The position numbers and the translations under genes are program-made. Below, piece by piece: positions 19,536 to 27,391 of a DNA stretch of 64,000 nt. The DNA is taken from assembly GCA_002238825.1 (NCBI GenBank), contig MPNC01000003.1:248001-312000 (forward strand), in the 5' to 3' direction. Each line of letters opens with the position of its first letter. Position 1 is the stretch's first letter. The notes beneath the pieces are model-generated. The model searched no databases. It was not told where the DNA came from and saw nothing but the letters and a program-made list of their open reading frames with translations. The DNA comes from SAR202 cluster bacterium bin87. GTDB lineage: Bacteria; Chloroflexota; Dehalococcoidia; Lucifugimonadales; UBA3495.

Positions 19536-20588
19536 ATGGCAGACCGCATCGTAATCATGGGCCCCGGCGCCGTGGGCAGCTACGTCGGCGCTTTCCTTGT
19601 TCAGGCCGGGGAGGATGACATCACCTTCATTGACATGTGGCCCGAGCACGTCGAAAAGATGCGCGCCGAGGGCTTGCGGGCCAGCGGCAGCCAGGGCGAC
19701 TTCACCGTGCCGGTCAACGCCATGCACCTGACGGATGCCCAGAACATCACCGAGCCCTTCGACTACGCCTTCATCACCACCAAGTCGTACGACACCGAGT
19801 GGGCCACCCACTTCGTCAAGCGGTACGTCAAGGACGACGGCGCCTTCGTGTCAATCCAGAACTGCTGGAACGACCCCATCATCGCCGACATCGTGGGACC
19901 CGAACGTCAACTGGGTTGCATCGCCTCTCACATTGAGGTGGCGCTCTGGGAGCCGGCCCACGTCAACCGCGGCGGCGCGCCCGGTCGTGACCACGGCCAC
20001 ACCGTGTTCCGCGTGGGCGAGTACACCGGAGCGGTCACGGCGCGCTCCGAGGCCCTGGCCGCCAAGCTCGACCACATCGACGCCGCCTACGCCACGGACA
20101 ACTTGCCCGGCGAACGCTGGGCCAAGCTGTGCCAGAACGGCATGGGCAACGCCATTTCCGCCATGAGCCAACTGGGCAGCCAGGAAATGGCCGGCGACAC
20201 CAGGATCCGCCGCATCCGCATCAATCTTGCCAAGGAAGGCGCTCAGGTCGGTCTGGCCCAGGGGCTCAAGGTGGTGGAGATCAACGGCACGCCCGCCGAA
20301 TTCTGGGCCGATGCCGACACGGGTGACGTGTTCGAGGAACTGGACGGCAAGCTGTCCCAGGCCGGTGGCCGCGTCAACTGGCTGGCCTCCATGGCGCAGG
20401 ACGTGCACAAGGGCAGGAAGTCTGAGGTCGATTTTATGAACGGCCTCATCTGCGAAAAGGGTCGCGAGACCGGCGTCGCCACCCCCTACCACGACGCCAT
20501 CGTTGAGGCCATGCGCCTGGTCGACAGCAAGGCGATTGCTCCCGGTCCCGAAAACGTCGACCGCGTGATACGCGCCATCGAAGGTTAG
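19536..20588 (+). CDS. Ketopantoate reductase family (ApbA/PanE-like) oxidoreductase
   Basis: This 350-residue NAD(P)-dependent oxidoreductase has the N-terminal Rossmann motif GPGAVGSYVG (9-18) and the family block FDYAFITTKSYDTEWA. The helical C-terminal domain carries ERWAKLCQNGMGNAISAM, where the Lys matches the conserved catalytic Lys region, and SEVDFMNGLI, matching the Glu/Asn substrate motif (usually E-x-D-x-xNG). At 350 residues it is longer than E. coli PanE (303), so it may act on a different 2-oxoacid. AAGGAG precedes the ATG. It is 12 bp after the toxin-antitoxin pair. Confidence 0.88.
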   Translation: MADRIVIMGPGAVGSYVGAFLVQAGEDDITFIDMWPEHVEKMRAEGLRASGSQGDFTVPVNAMHLTDAQNITEPFDYAFITTKSYDTEWATHFVKRYVKDDGAFVSIQNCWNDPIIADIVGPERQLGCIASHIEVALWEPAHVNRGGAPGRDHGHTVFRVGEYTGAVTARSEALAAKLDHIDAAYATDNLPGERWAKLCQNGMGNAISAMSQLGSQEMAGDTRIRRIRINLAKEGAQVGLAQGLKVVEINGTPAEFWADADTGDVFEELDGKLSQAGGRVNWLASMAQDVHKGRKSEVDFMNGLICEKGRETGVATPYHDAIVEAMRLVDSKAIAPGPENVDRVIRAIEG

Positions 20589-20660
20589 ACTGCCGCCGGA
20601 AACGGTGTAATCCGCCAGTGAGACCGACCTTGTTGCCGCGACCCGCACCCGGAGGATGAG

Positions 20661-21143
20661 ATGTACATCACCGTAGAACCCGCCGGCCTGATGATGCATA
20701 CGGTCAAGCTGGTATTCGATCCGTCTGACCCGGCCGCCGAAGACCAGCAGGTGCGGGACTACCTCAGCGAGCACGAGCTGGAGCCCCGCTACCACTGGTT
20801 CGCCGAAATCGATGGCCTCGAGGGTCGCGAGTGCGAGATCATGCAGTTCGGCGGTTGCTACCTCGGCCGGAACCTGCAGAACATCGGGCTCATCCAGCGC
20901 CGCGTGGTGGAGGACGAACTGCTCACCGCCGAGATCGACCGGCACATCGCCGAGGGCCGATTGACTGCTTTCGCGTCCGCCTCCGACGTGGAACGCGCGG
21001 ATGCCATCGCGACCGTGATCGACGAGTTCCGCGTCGAGGAAAGCTTCGCCCAGGACGAAGGCGGCGAACTGCGTGCCACCCTGGACGCCGAGGCTTTGCA
21101 GCAGGCGGCCGTCCGCGCCCTTGCGACCGCCCGGGAGGCCTGA
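20661..21143 (+). CDS. Hypothetical protein, coupled to the carbonic anhydrase
   Basis: This is a 160-residue acidic cytoplasmic protein of no recognised family. A GGAGGATGAG ribosome site precedes the ATG. The first half has beta-type sequence with CEIMQFGGCYLGRNLQNIGLIQRR and a Cys pair at about 58 and 65; the second half is helical (AEIDRHIAEGRL, TLDAEALQQAAVRALATA). Its TGA overlaps the ATG of the alpha-carbonic anhydrase by one base, so the two products are probably made together. Function is unknown; an accessory role to the anhydrase is only a guess. Confidence 0.7.
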   Translation: MYITVEPAGLMMHTVKLVFDPSDPAAEDQQVRDYLSEHELEPRYHWFAEIDGLEGRECEIMQFGGCYLGRNLQNIGLIQRRVVEDELLTAEIDRHIAEGRLTAFASASDVERADAIATVIDEFRVEESFAQDEGGELRATLDAEALQQAAVRALATAREA

Positions 21144-21835
21144 TGTCCACCATCAGCCACCCCGACTGGGGATATACCGGAGACACCGGCCCGGAACACT
21201 GGGGTTGCCTCGCGGATGCCTACAAACCCTGCTCCGAGGGCGTGGAGCAGTCGCCGGTAAACCTGGCCGGATTCGTCTCGGGTGGAACTGAACCGGTGAC
21301 ATTCGACTACACGACCGTCGCCGTGCAGGCCCGCAACAACGGCCACACCGTTTACCTGGACTTCGACCCGGGCAGCGGGTTGTCGGTGGGAGGACGCCGC
21401 TACGAGTTGCTGGGGGTTCATTACCATTCTCCGGGAGAGCACCTGCTGGACGGCGAGAGTTTCGCGGCCGAGCTGCACCTGGTGCACCAGGACGCGGGCG
21501 GCAATCTGGCCGTGGTGGGGCTATTGTTCCGGTTGGGCAACCCCAGCCCGCTGGTGGAGGACCTCGTGGGCCTGGCTCCGGCGACCGGCGTGGAAGCCGA
21601 CATTGGAGGCGGGCCGAACGCGGCGGAGTACGTGCCGTCGGATAGCGGCTACTACGGATACAGCGGTTCGCTAACCACACCACCGTGTTCGGAAGGCGTC
21701 CGGTGGATGGTTATGCAGTCCATCGGAACGGTATCGGAGGACCAGGTGGACATACTGCAATCGCTGACCCACGGGCCCAATAACCGGCCCCCGCAGCCCA
21801 TAGGAGATCGCAGTATCACCGTGGTCGCCGGCTGA
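21143..21835 (+). CDS. Alpha-class carbonic anhydrase without a signal peptide
   Basis: Interconverts CO2 and bicarbonate with zinc; 230 residues. Zinc ligands are His93 and His95 (GVHYHSPGEH) and His112 (AELHLVH). Other alpha-class marks are EQSPVNL, the proton-shuttle His68 in NNGHTVYL, and LTTPPCSEGVRW. Bacterial alpha-class enzymes are normally exported, but this one starts MSTISHPDWGY, directly at the catalytic domain, with no hydrophobic leader. The open frame upstream (from 20831) has none either and overlaps the previous gene. It is therefore predicted to be cytoplasmic. The ATG overlaps the upstream stop (TGATG). Confidence 0.92.
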   Translation: MSTISHPDWGYTGDTGPEHWGCLADAYKPCSEGVEQSPVNLAGFVSGGTEPVTFDYTTVAVQARNNGHTVYLDFDPGSGLSVGGRRYELLGVHYHSPGEHLLDGESFAAELHLVHQDAGGNLAVVGLLFRLGNPSPLVEDLVGLAPATGVEADIGGGPNAAEYVPSDSGYYGYSGSLTTPPCSEGVRWMVMQSIGTVSEDQVDILQSLTHGPNNRPPQPIGDRSITVVAG

Positions 21836-22246
21836 TCCCGCACCCCGGCCCAATTAGGGGCCAGTGAAATAGTGTGGGGGAGGGGGTTGCATCCCACTCC
21901 CCGGTCAGGAATGATGTAATCGGCCCGGGCATCCTGCCCGGGCCGATTGAGTTCTTCGTGGTAGCGGGCGTAGCTTCGATCGCCGCGTCCGGTGCGAAGT
22001 TGTCTGACGCAAACGCGAGCGGCAGCATCGTGCCCGGCTAATGATGGAAGTGGTGGAACCGGCGTTGGGCCAGACCAAAGCGCGGAGGATACGATGAACC
22101 ACGCAACTCGAGAGGTATGAACGGAAACGAAACCGCGACCTTTGCCCCGAGAGATAAAACGACGGGAAGGTTCCGGCGACGGGAAGGTTCTGGCCGCGTA
22201 CCGTCTTTACAAGCGGTCAAAAAGAGGGTTGGCGGACGCGGGATGA
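21836..22246. other. Intergenic region between carbonic anhydrase and tRNA-Gly
   Basis: No gene is supported in these ~410 bp. It contains the perfect hairpin at 21918-21948 and a short direct repeat of about 17 bp (CGACGGGAAGGTTC..G) near 22160-22195. The only frames are short and lack family sequence. Confidence 0.5.
21918..21948 (+). terminator. Strong hairpin after the carbonic anhydrase operon
   Basis: A perfect 14-bp stem (AATCGGCCCGGGCA with its complement) closes on a 3-nt loop TCC. It lies 83 bp past the carbonic anhydrase stop. No T-run follows (GAGTTCTTCG), so it may be a stability or Rho-assisted end rather than a classical terminator. Confidence 0.5.
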
Positions 22247-22320
22247 TGGAGCGGGCGATGGGAATCGAACCCACGTAGCCAGCTTGGAAGGCTGGGGCTT
22301 TACCACTAAGCTACGCCCGC
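22247..22320 (-). tRNA. tRNA-Gly (anticodon TCC)
   Basis: On the minus strand, acceptor GCGGGCG pairs with CGCCCGC, followed by T and an encoded CCA. The anticodon loop CTTCCAA gives TCC, and the T-loop is GTTCGATTC. In E. coli and many bacteria tRNA-Gly(TCC) sits between the tyr and thr tRNAs ahead of tuf; here it lies 250 bp upstream on the opposite strand. Its own -10 box is at 22332-22337. Confidence 0.96.
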
Positions 22321-22331
22321 TCGCTACAATC

Positions 22332-22337
22332 ATTATA
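22332..22337 (-). promoter_or_regulatory. -10 box of tRNA-Gly
   Basis: A consensus TATAAT on the minus strand ends 12 bp before the tRNA-Gly 5' end, placing transcription start a few bases ahead of it. No good -35 lies 16-18 bp further upstream. Confidence 0.5.
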
Positions 22338-22439
22338 ACCCACTCTTCGGTGCGCGCTCGGGTCGGTTGACCGGCCTGAGAACGCCGGTCGCGGCGCGCG
22401 CTGAAACCGCTGGTTGGCGTTTAGAAACGCCGAAAACCG

Positions 22440-22468
22440 TTGACAATATTAGCGGTTTTGCGTAACCT
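22440..22468 (+). promoter_or_regulatory. Promoter of the tRNA-tuf operon
   Basis: A perfect -35 TTGACA (22440-22445), a 17-bp spacer and -10 TAACCT (22463-22468). AAAACCG (22433-22439) and CGGTTTT (22453-22459) form an inverted repeat around the -35, and AAAACCG recurs at 22484-22490, so regulation at this site is possible. It is the only good plus-strand promoter ahead of the tRNA genes. Confidence 0.6.
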
Positions 22469-22494
22469 ATTATTCGATTGGCGAAAACCGGAAG

Positions 22495-22520
22495 GCCCCG
22501 GAAGTTGCCGGGGCTTTTTT
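22495..22520 (+). terminator. Terminator between promoter and first tRNA
   Basis: Stem GCCCCGG/CCGGGGC (22495-22501, 22508-22514) with a 6-nt loop is followed by six T (22515-22520). It is ~30 bases after the -10 box at 22463 and 50 bp before tRNA-Thr, so it would act either as an attenuator of the tRNA-tuf operon or as the end of a very short transcript. Confidence 0.75.
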
Positions 22521-22569
22521 AGCGCATTGCGCGGTTTCTGCCCGTTGGGCTCAATGGAGCCAACCCCGC

Positions 22570-22645
22570 GCCCCGGTGGCGCAATTGGCAGCGCAGCCGA
22601 TTTGTAATCGGCAGGTTAGGGGTTCGAGTCCCCTCTGGGGCTCCA
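22570..22645 (+). tRNA. tRNA-Thr (anticodon TGT)
   Basis: A 76-nt cloverleaf with acceptor GCCCCGG/CTGGGGC (one G-T pair), anticodon loop TTTGTAA (TGT), T-loop GTTCGAGTC and an encoded CCA. It is the first gene of the Thr-Tyr-Thr-tuf cluster. Confidence 0.96.
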
Positions 22646-22691
22646 AAATGATATCGTCGCAACTGGATAATCTGTCCGGGAGTTAGTACAT

Positions 22692-22779
22692 GGAGGGGTG
22701 GGTGAGTGGTTAAAGCCACCAGACTGTAAATCTGGCGCCCTGACGGGCTTCGCAGGTTCGAATCCTGCCCCCTCCACCA
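22692..22779 (+). tRNA. tRNA-Tyr (anticodon GTA)
   Basis: An 88-nt class II tRNA with a long variable arm (CGCCCTGACGGGCTTC region), acceptor GGAGGGG/CCCCTCC, anticodon loop CTGTAAA (GTA), T-loop GTTCGAATC and an encoded CCA. Confidence 0.96.
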
Positions 22780-22804
22780 CCTGTTTGAAATCAACATTCC
22801 AGAT

Positions 22805-22879
22805 GCCCAAGTAGCTCAGAGGTAGAGCACGTTCTTGGTAAGAACGGGGTCGGCGGTTCGATTCCGCCCTTGGGCTCCA
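22805..22879 (+). tRNA. tRNA-Thr (anticodon GGT)
   Basis: A 75-nt cloverleaf with acceptor GCCCAAG/CTTGGGC, anticodon loop TTGGTAA (GGT), T-loop GTTCGATTC and an encoded CCA. It is directly ahead of tuf, the conserved position of thrT. Confidence 0.96.
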
Positions 22880-22957
22880 CCGGTGTCAGCAACCCGCCGG
22901 GGTATCCCGCGGGCAAGAACGACAATCCAACCAAGGAGCAAGGAGTAACTCGCCACC

Positions 22958-24142
22958 ATGGCTAAGCAAGTCTTCGACCGTACCAAGCCGCATGTGAACG
23001 TGGGCACCATCGGTCACGTCGACCATGGCAAGACCACCCTGACCGCTGCCATCACCAGAGTGCTGGCCGAAGAGGGCGGCGCCAACTTCCGCGACATGGA
23101 CGAGATCGACAACGCACCTGAAGAAAAGGCCCGTGGCGTTACCATCGCCATCGCTCACGTGGAGTATGAGACCGGAAGCCGGCACTATGCCCACGTGGAC
23201 TGTCCCGGCCACGCCGACTACATCAAGAACATGATCACCGGCGCCGCGCAGATGGACGGCGCGGTCCTGGTGGTGTCGGCTCCCGACGGCCCCATGCCCC
23301 AAACCCGTGAGCACATCCTGCTGGCCCGCCAGGTCGAAGTGCCCTCAATCGTCGTCGCCCTCAACAAGGTCGACATGATGGACGACGAAGAGCTCCTCGA
23401 GCTGGTTGAGCTCGAAGTGCGCGAATTGCTTAGCACCTACGACTTCCCCGGCGACGACACGCCCATCGTCCGCGTCAGCGGCCTCAGGGCTCTTGAGGGC
23501 GACGCCGATGCCATGAAGAACGTGCGTGAACTGGTCCAGACCATGGACGAGTACATTCCCCAGCCGGCCCGCGTCACTGACCAGCCCTTCCTGATGCCCA
23601 TCGAGGACGTCTTCGGCATCAAGGGCCGCGGCACCGTGGTCACCGGCCGCGTCGAACGCGGTCAGCTGAACGTTGGCCAGGAAGTCGAAATCATCCGCTC
23701 CGGCGACGTCCGCAAGACCGTTGCCACCGGTTTGGAAATGTTCCACAAGCTGCTCGACACCACTGAAGCCGGCGACGCCGTTGGAGTGCTGCTCCGGGGC
23801 GTGGACCGCGACGAGGTTGAGCGGGGCCAGGTGCTGGTCGCACCCGGCTCCATGCGCCCGTACCGCCGCGCCGAAGCCGAGGTATACGTGCTGAGCCAGG
23901 CCGAAGGCGGGCGCCATACCCCCTTCTTCACCGGCTACAAGCCGCAGTTCTACATCCGCACCAGCGACATCACCGGCGAGATCGCCCTGCCCGATGGTGT
24001 GGAAATGGTGATGCCCGGTGACAACATCACCATGACCGTCAACCTGATCACGCCGATCGCGGTGGAGGAAGGACTGCGCTTCGCCATCCGCGAGGGTGGT
24101 CGCACCGTCGGCGCCGGCGTGTTCACCAAGCTGTTGGAGTGA
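22958..24142 (+). CDS. tuf: Elongation factor Tu
   Basis: GTPase that carries aminoacyl-tRNA to the ribosome; 394 residues, normal length. G1 GHVDHGKT, the switch I effector [15 protein letters not shown]3 DCPGHADY and G4 NKVD are present. The G5 box reads SGL instead of the usual SAL, a small departure in the guanine-binding loop. Domains 2 and 3 are complete, ending [12 protein letters not shown]. It follows tRNA-Thr(GGT) and leads rpmG-secE-nusG, a classical arrangement. High conservation should make it a good phylogenetic marker for this contig. Confidence 0.99.
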   Translation: MAKQVFDRTKPHVNVGTIGHVDHGKTTLTAAITRVLAEEGGANFRDMDEIDNAPEEKARGVTIAIAHVEYETGSRHYAHVDCPGHADYIKNMITGAAQMDGAVLVVSAPDGPMPQTREHILLARQVEVPSIVVALNKVDMMDDEELLELVELEVRELLSTYDFPGDDTPIVRVSGLRALEGDADAMKNVRELVQTMDEYIPQPARVTDQPFLMPIEDVFGIKGRGTVVTGRVERGQLNVGQEVEIIRSGDVRKTVATGLEMFHKLLDTTEAGDAVGVLLRGVDRDEVERGQVLVAPGSMRPYRRAEAEVYVLSQAEGGRHTPFFTGYKPQFYIRTSDITGEIALPDGVEMVMPGDNITMTVNLITPIAVEEGLRFAIREGGRTVGAGVFTKLLE

Positions 24143-24146
24143 TTTC

Positions 24147-24317
24147 ATGGCCCGCAAGTCCACTGACGCCCGGCAGGTCATCACGTTGCAGTGCACCGAC
24201 TGCCGCGAGCGTAACTACTCGACCATCAAGAACCGCCGCAGCCATACGACCCGCATGGAATTGCGGAAGTACTGCAGCCGCTGCCAGGGCCATCAGGTCC
24301 ACCGGGAAGTGAGGTAG
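24147..24317 (+). CDS. rpmG: 50S ribosomal protein L33 (bL33)
   Basis: A 56-residue large-subunit protein. It is the zinc-binding form, with two Cys pairs CTDC and CSRC. The ATG at 24147 follows the tuf stop by 4 bp, and its GGAG site lies inside the end of tuf. The open frame extends upstream into tuf, but the conserved start is [16 protein letters not shown]. It sits in the usual place before secE. Confidence 0.96.
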   Translation: MARKSTDARQVITLQCTDCRERNYSTIKNRRSHTTRMELRKYCSRCQGHQVHREVR

Positions 24318-24323
24318 CGGCCT

Positions 24324-24578
24324 GTGGCCCGCGCATCTACCAGGCGACCGTCGCCGATCTCTCCCCGCGCTGTGGGGAGGGTCGGCCCGATCGGTTTCCT
24401 GCGTGAAACCGCTTCCGAGCTGCGGAAGTCGGTTTGGCCGACCAAGGAAGAGACAGCGCGCCTCACGGTCATAGTAATCGTGCTGGCCGTGGCAATGGGC
24501 TTCTTCCTCGGTTTGTTGGACCGGGCTTTCGACTTTGCAATGAGTTTCGTTATCGGCTTGCGGCAGCTTCCTTTCTGA
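24324..24578 (+). CDS. secE: Preprotein translocase subunit SecE
   Basis: Small essential subunit of the SecYEG channel; 84 residues, starting at GTG with GAGG upstream. It has the conserved amphipathic segment FLRETASELRKSVWPTKEE (~25-43) followed by one membrane helix (~46-66, TVIVIVLAVAMGFFLGLLD). The N-terminus is Arg/Pro-rich. It lies 6 bp after rpmG and is followed by nusG 125 bp on. Confidence 0.95.
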   Translation: MARASTRRPSPISPRAVGRVGPIGFLRETASELRKSVWPTKEETARLTVIVIVLAVAMGFFLGLLDRAFDFAMSFVIGLRQLPF

Positions 24579-24703
24579 CCAGTTCAGAACCGGGTCGTCC
24601 GTTACTCGAAACTGGATCCCCGGAGTTGCCACTGTAACCGGCGCTGGTGGAGGCGCCGGCCTGACTTCAGGTCGCTCCGCTGGCGCCCAATGAGATTGAA
24701 GCA

Positions 24704-25264
24704 ATGACCACAACGCACCCCAACGATCTGCGCTGGTACATCGTCCACACCTATACAGGCCAGGAAGACATGGTCAAGCGCAACCTTGACCTGCGTCGGC
24801 AGAGTTTGGGTATGGACGACCGGATCACCCGGGTCGAGGTTCCGGCCGAGGACGAAATCACCCGCAACAAGGGCGAGCGCACCAAGCAGCGCCGCAAGTT
24901 GTTCCCGGGCTACATACTGGTCCAGATGATGATGGACGACGAAGCCTGGTTCCTGGTGAGGAACACCACCGGAGTCACGGGTTTCATTTCGGCTGAGGAA
25001 GAGGGCGGAGACCGCCCTCGCCCAGTCCCACTGGATGATCGCGAGGTCGACGACATCCTGGACCGCGTGGCGTCCGGCGAACCCCGCGCCGTCATCGGCA
25101 TGGCTCAGGGCGACACGGTTAGAATCTCCGAGGGTCCCTTCGCCGACATGCTGGGTCGCGTTGAGGAAGTGGACGAACACCGGGGCCAGGTCACCGTATT
25201 GATTTCCGTGTTCGGCCGCGAAACCCCAGTCGAGTTGGACTTTACCCAGGTGGAAAAAGCCTGA
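24704..25264 (+). CDS. nusG: Transcription antitermination protein NusG
   Basis: Binds RNA polymerase, suppresses pausing and links to Rho or the ribosome; 186 residues. The N-terminal NGN domain carries WYIVHTYTGQEDMVKRNL and KLFPGYILVQMMMDDEAWFLVRNTTGVTGF; the C-terminal KOW domain is QGDTVRISEGPFADMLGRVEEVDEHRGQVTV at ~128-160. An acidic stretch (EEEGGDRP) joins them. It precedes rplK by 65 bp, as usual. Confidence 0.97.
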   Translation: MTTTHPNDLRWYIVHTYTGQEDMVKRNLDLRRQSLGMDDRITRVEVPAEDEITRNKGERTKQRRKLFPGYILVQMMMDDEAWFLVRNTTGVTGFISAEEEGGDRPRPVPLDDREVDDILDRVASGEPRAVIGMAQGDTVRISEGPFADMLGRVEEVDEHRGQVTVLISVFGRETPVELDFTQVEKA

Positions 25265-25329
25265 TCCAGCTCGTCGCCAGCTGCGCGCTAACCCGCGCCC
25301 AATAAAATCAGGACAACCGGAGGCCATCA

Positions 25330-25758
25330 GTGGCAAAGAAAGTACTCGCCGTCATCAAGCTTCAGTTGGAAGCCGGCAAGGCAACCCCCGCCCCGCCGGT
25401 CGGTCCGGCCCTGGGTCAGCACGGCGTCAACATCATGGCCTTCGTCAAGGAGTACAACGAACGCACCGGGGCCCAGTCGGGCACCATCGTGCCCGTTCAC
25501 CTGACGGTTTACCAGGACCGCTCCTTCACCTTTGTCACCCGCACCCCTCCGGCTTCCGACCTGCTGCGCCGCGCCGCCGGCATCGAGAGAGGCCAGGGCG
25601 ACGCCCGCGAACCCATTGGCGTTACCATCCCCAGCGAGGTTCTCCGCGGCATCGCCGAGGAGAAACTGAAGGACCTCAACGCCAATTCCGTGGAGCATGC
25701 CATGAACATCATAGCCGGCACAGCTCGAAGCATGGGAATCACCGTCGAAGACGACTGA
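25330..25758 (+). CDS. rplK: 50S ribosomal protein L11 (uL11)
   Basis: A 142-residue component of the GTPase-associated centre. It has GTG start, CCGGAGG ribosome site and the conserved [30 protein letters not shown]-like N-terminus (here begins [13 protein letters not shown]), with the C-terminal rRNA-binding domain ending [16 protein letters not shown]. It is co-transcribed with rplA 46 bp downstream. Confidence 0.97.
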   Translation: MAKKVLAVIKLQLEAGKATPAPPVGPALGQHGVNIMAFVKEYNERTGAQSGTIVPVHLTVYQDRSFTFVTRTPPASDLLRRAAGIERGQGDAREPIGVTIPSEVLRGIAEEKLKDLNANSVEHAMNIIAGTARSMGITVEDD

Positions 25759-25804
25759 CACCGGCGCCAATCCAGCCTCGGAACCCTTCCCAGGGAGAGA
25801 AAAC

Positions 25805-26518
25805 ATGCCCAAGCACAGCCGCCGATATAACACCGTTGCCGAGCGCATTCCGGAAGACAGCGTCTATCAGCCTCAGGAAGCCATCGACCTGGTGAAGGAA
25901 CTGTCCACCGCCAAGTTCGACGAGACCATGGAGGTCCACCTGCGCACCAACGCCGACGTGCGCCACGCTGAGCAACAGGTGCGCGGTGTCACCGTCCTGC
26001 CCCACGGTTTGGGCAAGCAGGTGCGCGTCCTGGTGTTCGCCAACGGCGAAGCGGCGGACATCGCCCGCCAGGCCGGCGCCGACTACGTTGGAGACGACGA
26101 CCTGATCGCTCAGGTCGAAAGCGGTTGGGTTGAGTTCGACGTGGGGCTGGCCATCCCTGAGATCATGTCCAAGATCGGCCGTCTGGGCCGCGTCCTGGGC
26201 CGCCGCGGTCTGATGCCCAACCCTCGCACCGGCACCCTGGTGCCCGCCCGTGATTTGCCCCGCGTGATCCAGGAATCCAAGGCTGGCCGCCTGGAGTTTC
26301 GGACCGATCGCACCGCTATCATTCACGGGCAGTTTGGCAAGTCCTCCTTCGAGACCGAAGCGCTGATGGACAACCTGACCGTGTTCATGGACTCCGTGAT
26401 GCGTGAGCGCCCGGAGGCGGTGAAAGGCGCGTTTATCAAGTCCGCCTACATCACTTCGTCCATGGGGCCCGGCATATCGGTTGATGTGGGGACCCTGCAG
26501 GGGATGAAGCCAGAGTAA
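25805..26518 (+). CDS. rplA: 50S ribosomal protein L1 (uL1)
   Basis: A 237-residue L1-stalk protein, also the autorepressor of its operon in other bacteria. Conserved segments are VRGVTVLPHGLGKQVRVLVFA, GRRGLMPNPRTGTL and RTDRTAIIHGQFGKSSF. It has an AGGGAGA ribosome site. A new promoter and leader follow before rplJ, so L11-L1 and L10-L7/L12 form separate transcription units. Confidence 0.97.
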   Translation: MPKHSRRYNTVAERIPEDSVYQPQEAIDLVKELSTAKFDETMEVHLRTNADVRHAEQQVRGVTVLPHGLGKQVRVLVFANGEAADIARQAGADYVGDDDLIAQVESGWVEFDVGLAIPEIMSKIGRLGRVLGRRGLMPNPRTGTLVPARDLPRVIQESKAGRLEFRTDRTAIIHGQFGKSSFETEALMDNLTVFMDSVMRERPEAVKGAFIKSAYITSSMGPGISVDVGTLQGMKPE

Positions 26519-26539
26519 ACCTTCAGCCCGCATCCCTCG

Positions 26540-26568
26540 TTGCCAACCTCATCCGGGGATGCTAGACT
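26540..26568 (+). promoter_or_regulatory. Promoter of rplJL
   Basis: -35 TTGCCA (26540-26545), a 17-bp spacer and -10 TAGACT (26563-26568), just after the rplA stop. It would start the ~230-nt untranslated L10 leader. Confidence 0.55.
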
Positions 26569-26589
26569 AACCCGCACAATCGAATACGC

Positions 26590-26760
26590 TCACCTCGCCC
26601 GAGACAGCGGGTTCCCCATGGGAATAATGGCCATGCCAGCCACCCGCCGAGGCCTTCCGCCGGTTAGAATCGGCTGAACGTGGACTATCAGAGCCCCTGC
26701 CATCGTGCCGGGTGCCGTGAAACTCCCGCGCCCTCGTCTCGGAGCGCGGGTTTTTCTTTT
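26590..26760 (+). ncRNA. Ribosomal protein L10 leader
   Basis: The ~280 bp between rplA and rplJ carries a structured leader. It includes the segment ACCCGCCGAGG typical of L10 leaders (26642-26652) and several possible pairings upstream, and it ends in the terminator at 26725-26760. In other bacteria the L10-(L12)4 complex binds this leader and controls attenuation or translation of rplJL. The exact 5' limit is not certain from sequence. Confidence 0.65.
26725..26760 (+). terminator. Attenuator terminator ahead of rplJ
   Basis: Stem CCCGCGC/GCGCGGG (26725-26731, 26744-26750) is followed by TTTTTCTTTT. It is 42 bp upstream of the rplJ start and must be read through for L10 and L7/L12 synthesis, as expected for a regulated L10 leader. 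Confidence 0.8.
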
Positions 26761-26801
26761 GACCATTCATATCCAGGATCAGACCTTTCGAGGAGCCGAC
26801 C

Positions 26802-27341
26802 TTGCCAACCCAGGAAAAAATTGATCGTGTAGCCGAGTTGAAGGACAAGCTGGAACGCAGTTCCATCATTATCTCCACCGGCTACTCCGGCATGAACGCC
26901 AACCAAATGGTGGACCTCCGCCGCCGGATGCTCGAAGGCGGCGTTGAGTTCGTCGTTGTGAAAAACAACCTGCTCAACCGCGCCGCCGACGCGGCTGAGA
27001 TCCCCCAGCTCAAAGACGTCATATCGGGCCAGACCGCAATCGCGCTCGGTTACGAGGACGCAGCCACCATCGCCAAGGCGGTCAACCAGGCTGCTCAGGC
27101 CAGCGCCGGCGGTCTCGCCGTACACGGCGCCGTGGTGGCGCAGGGCGCCGCCATGCAACCCGAGGAAGTTTCCCGGTTGGCAAATTTGCCTCCCCATCCT
27201 GTCCTCGTGGCCCAACTGTTGGGCGCCATGCAATCGCCGCTCTATGGCCTGGCCACCGTGCTCAATGCGACCATCAGCAGCCTGGCCTACGTCCTGCAGG
27301 CCAGGATCGATCAACTGCAGCCGGCAGAGGCTGCGGAATAG
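26802..27341 (+). CDS. rplJ: 50S ribosomal protein L10 (uL10)
   Basis: Base of the L7/L12 stalk; 179 residues. It begins at TTG (26802), chosen because GAGGAG lies seven bases upstream and the protein then begins [19 protein letters not shown] as in the family. Conserved segments are [19 protein letters not shown] and [13 protein letters not shown]. The TTG start may lower translation relative to rplL, whose product is needed in four or six copies per L10. Confidence 0.95.
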   Translation: MPTQEKIDRVAELKDKLERSSIIISTGYSGMNANQMVDLRRRMLEGGVEFVVVKNNLLNRAADAAEIPQLKDVISGQTAIALGYEDAATIAKAVNQAAQASAGGLAVHGAVVAQGAAMQPEEVSRLANLPPHPVLVAQLLGAMQSPLYGLATVLNATISSLAYVLQARIDQLQPAEAAE

Positions 27342-27391
27342 CGTCAGTCATCTCACGTCAAGTTGCAAACAACCATCAGGAGGCATCTATC

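Noticed and set aside
23461-23520. EF-Tu G5 box SGL as a sign of a divergent or antibiotic-resistant EF-Tu
   Set aside because: A single conservative Ala-to-Gly change with all other GTPase motifs normal; no basis for a resistance claim.
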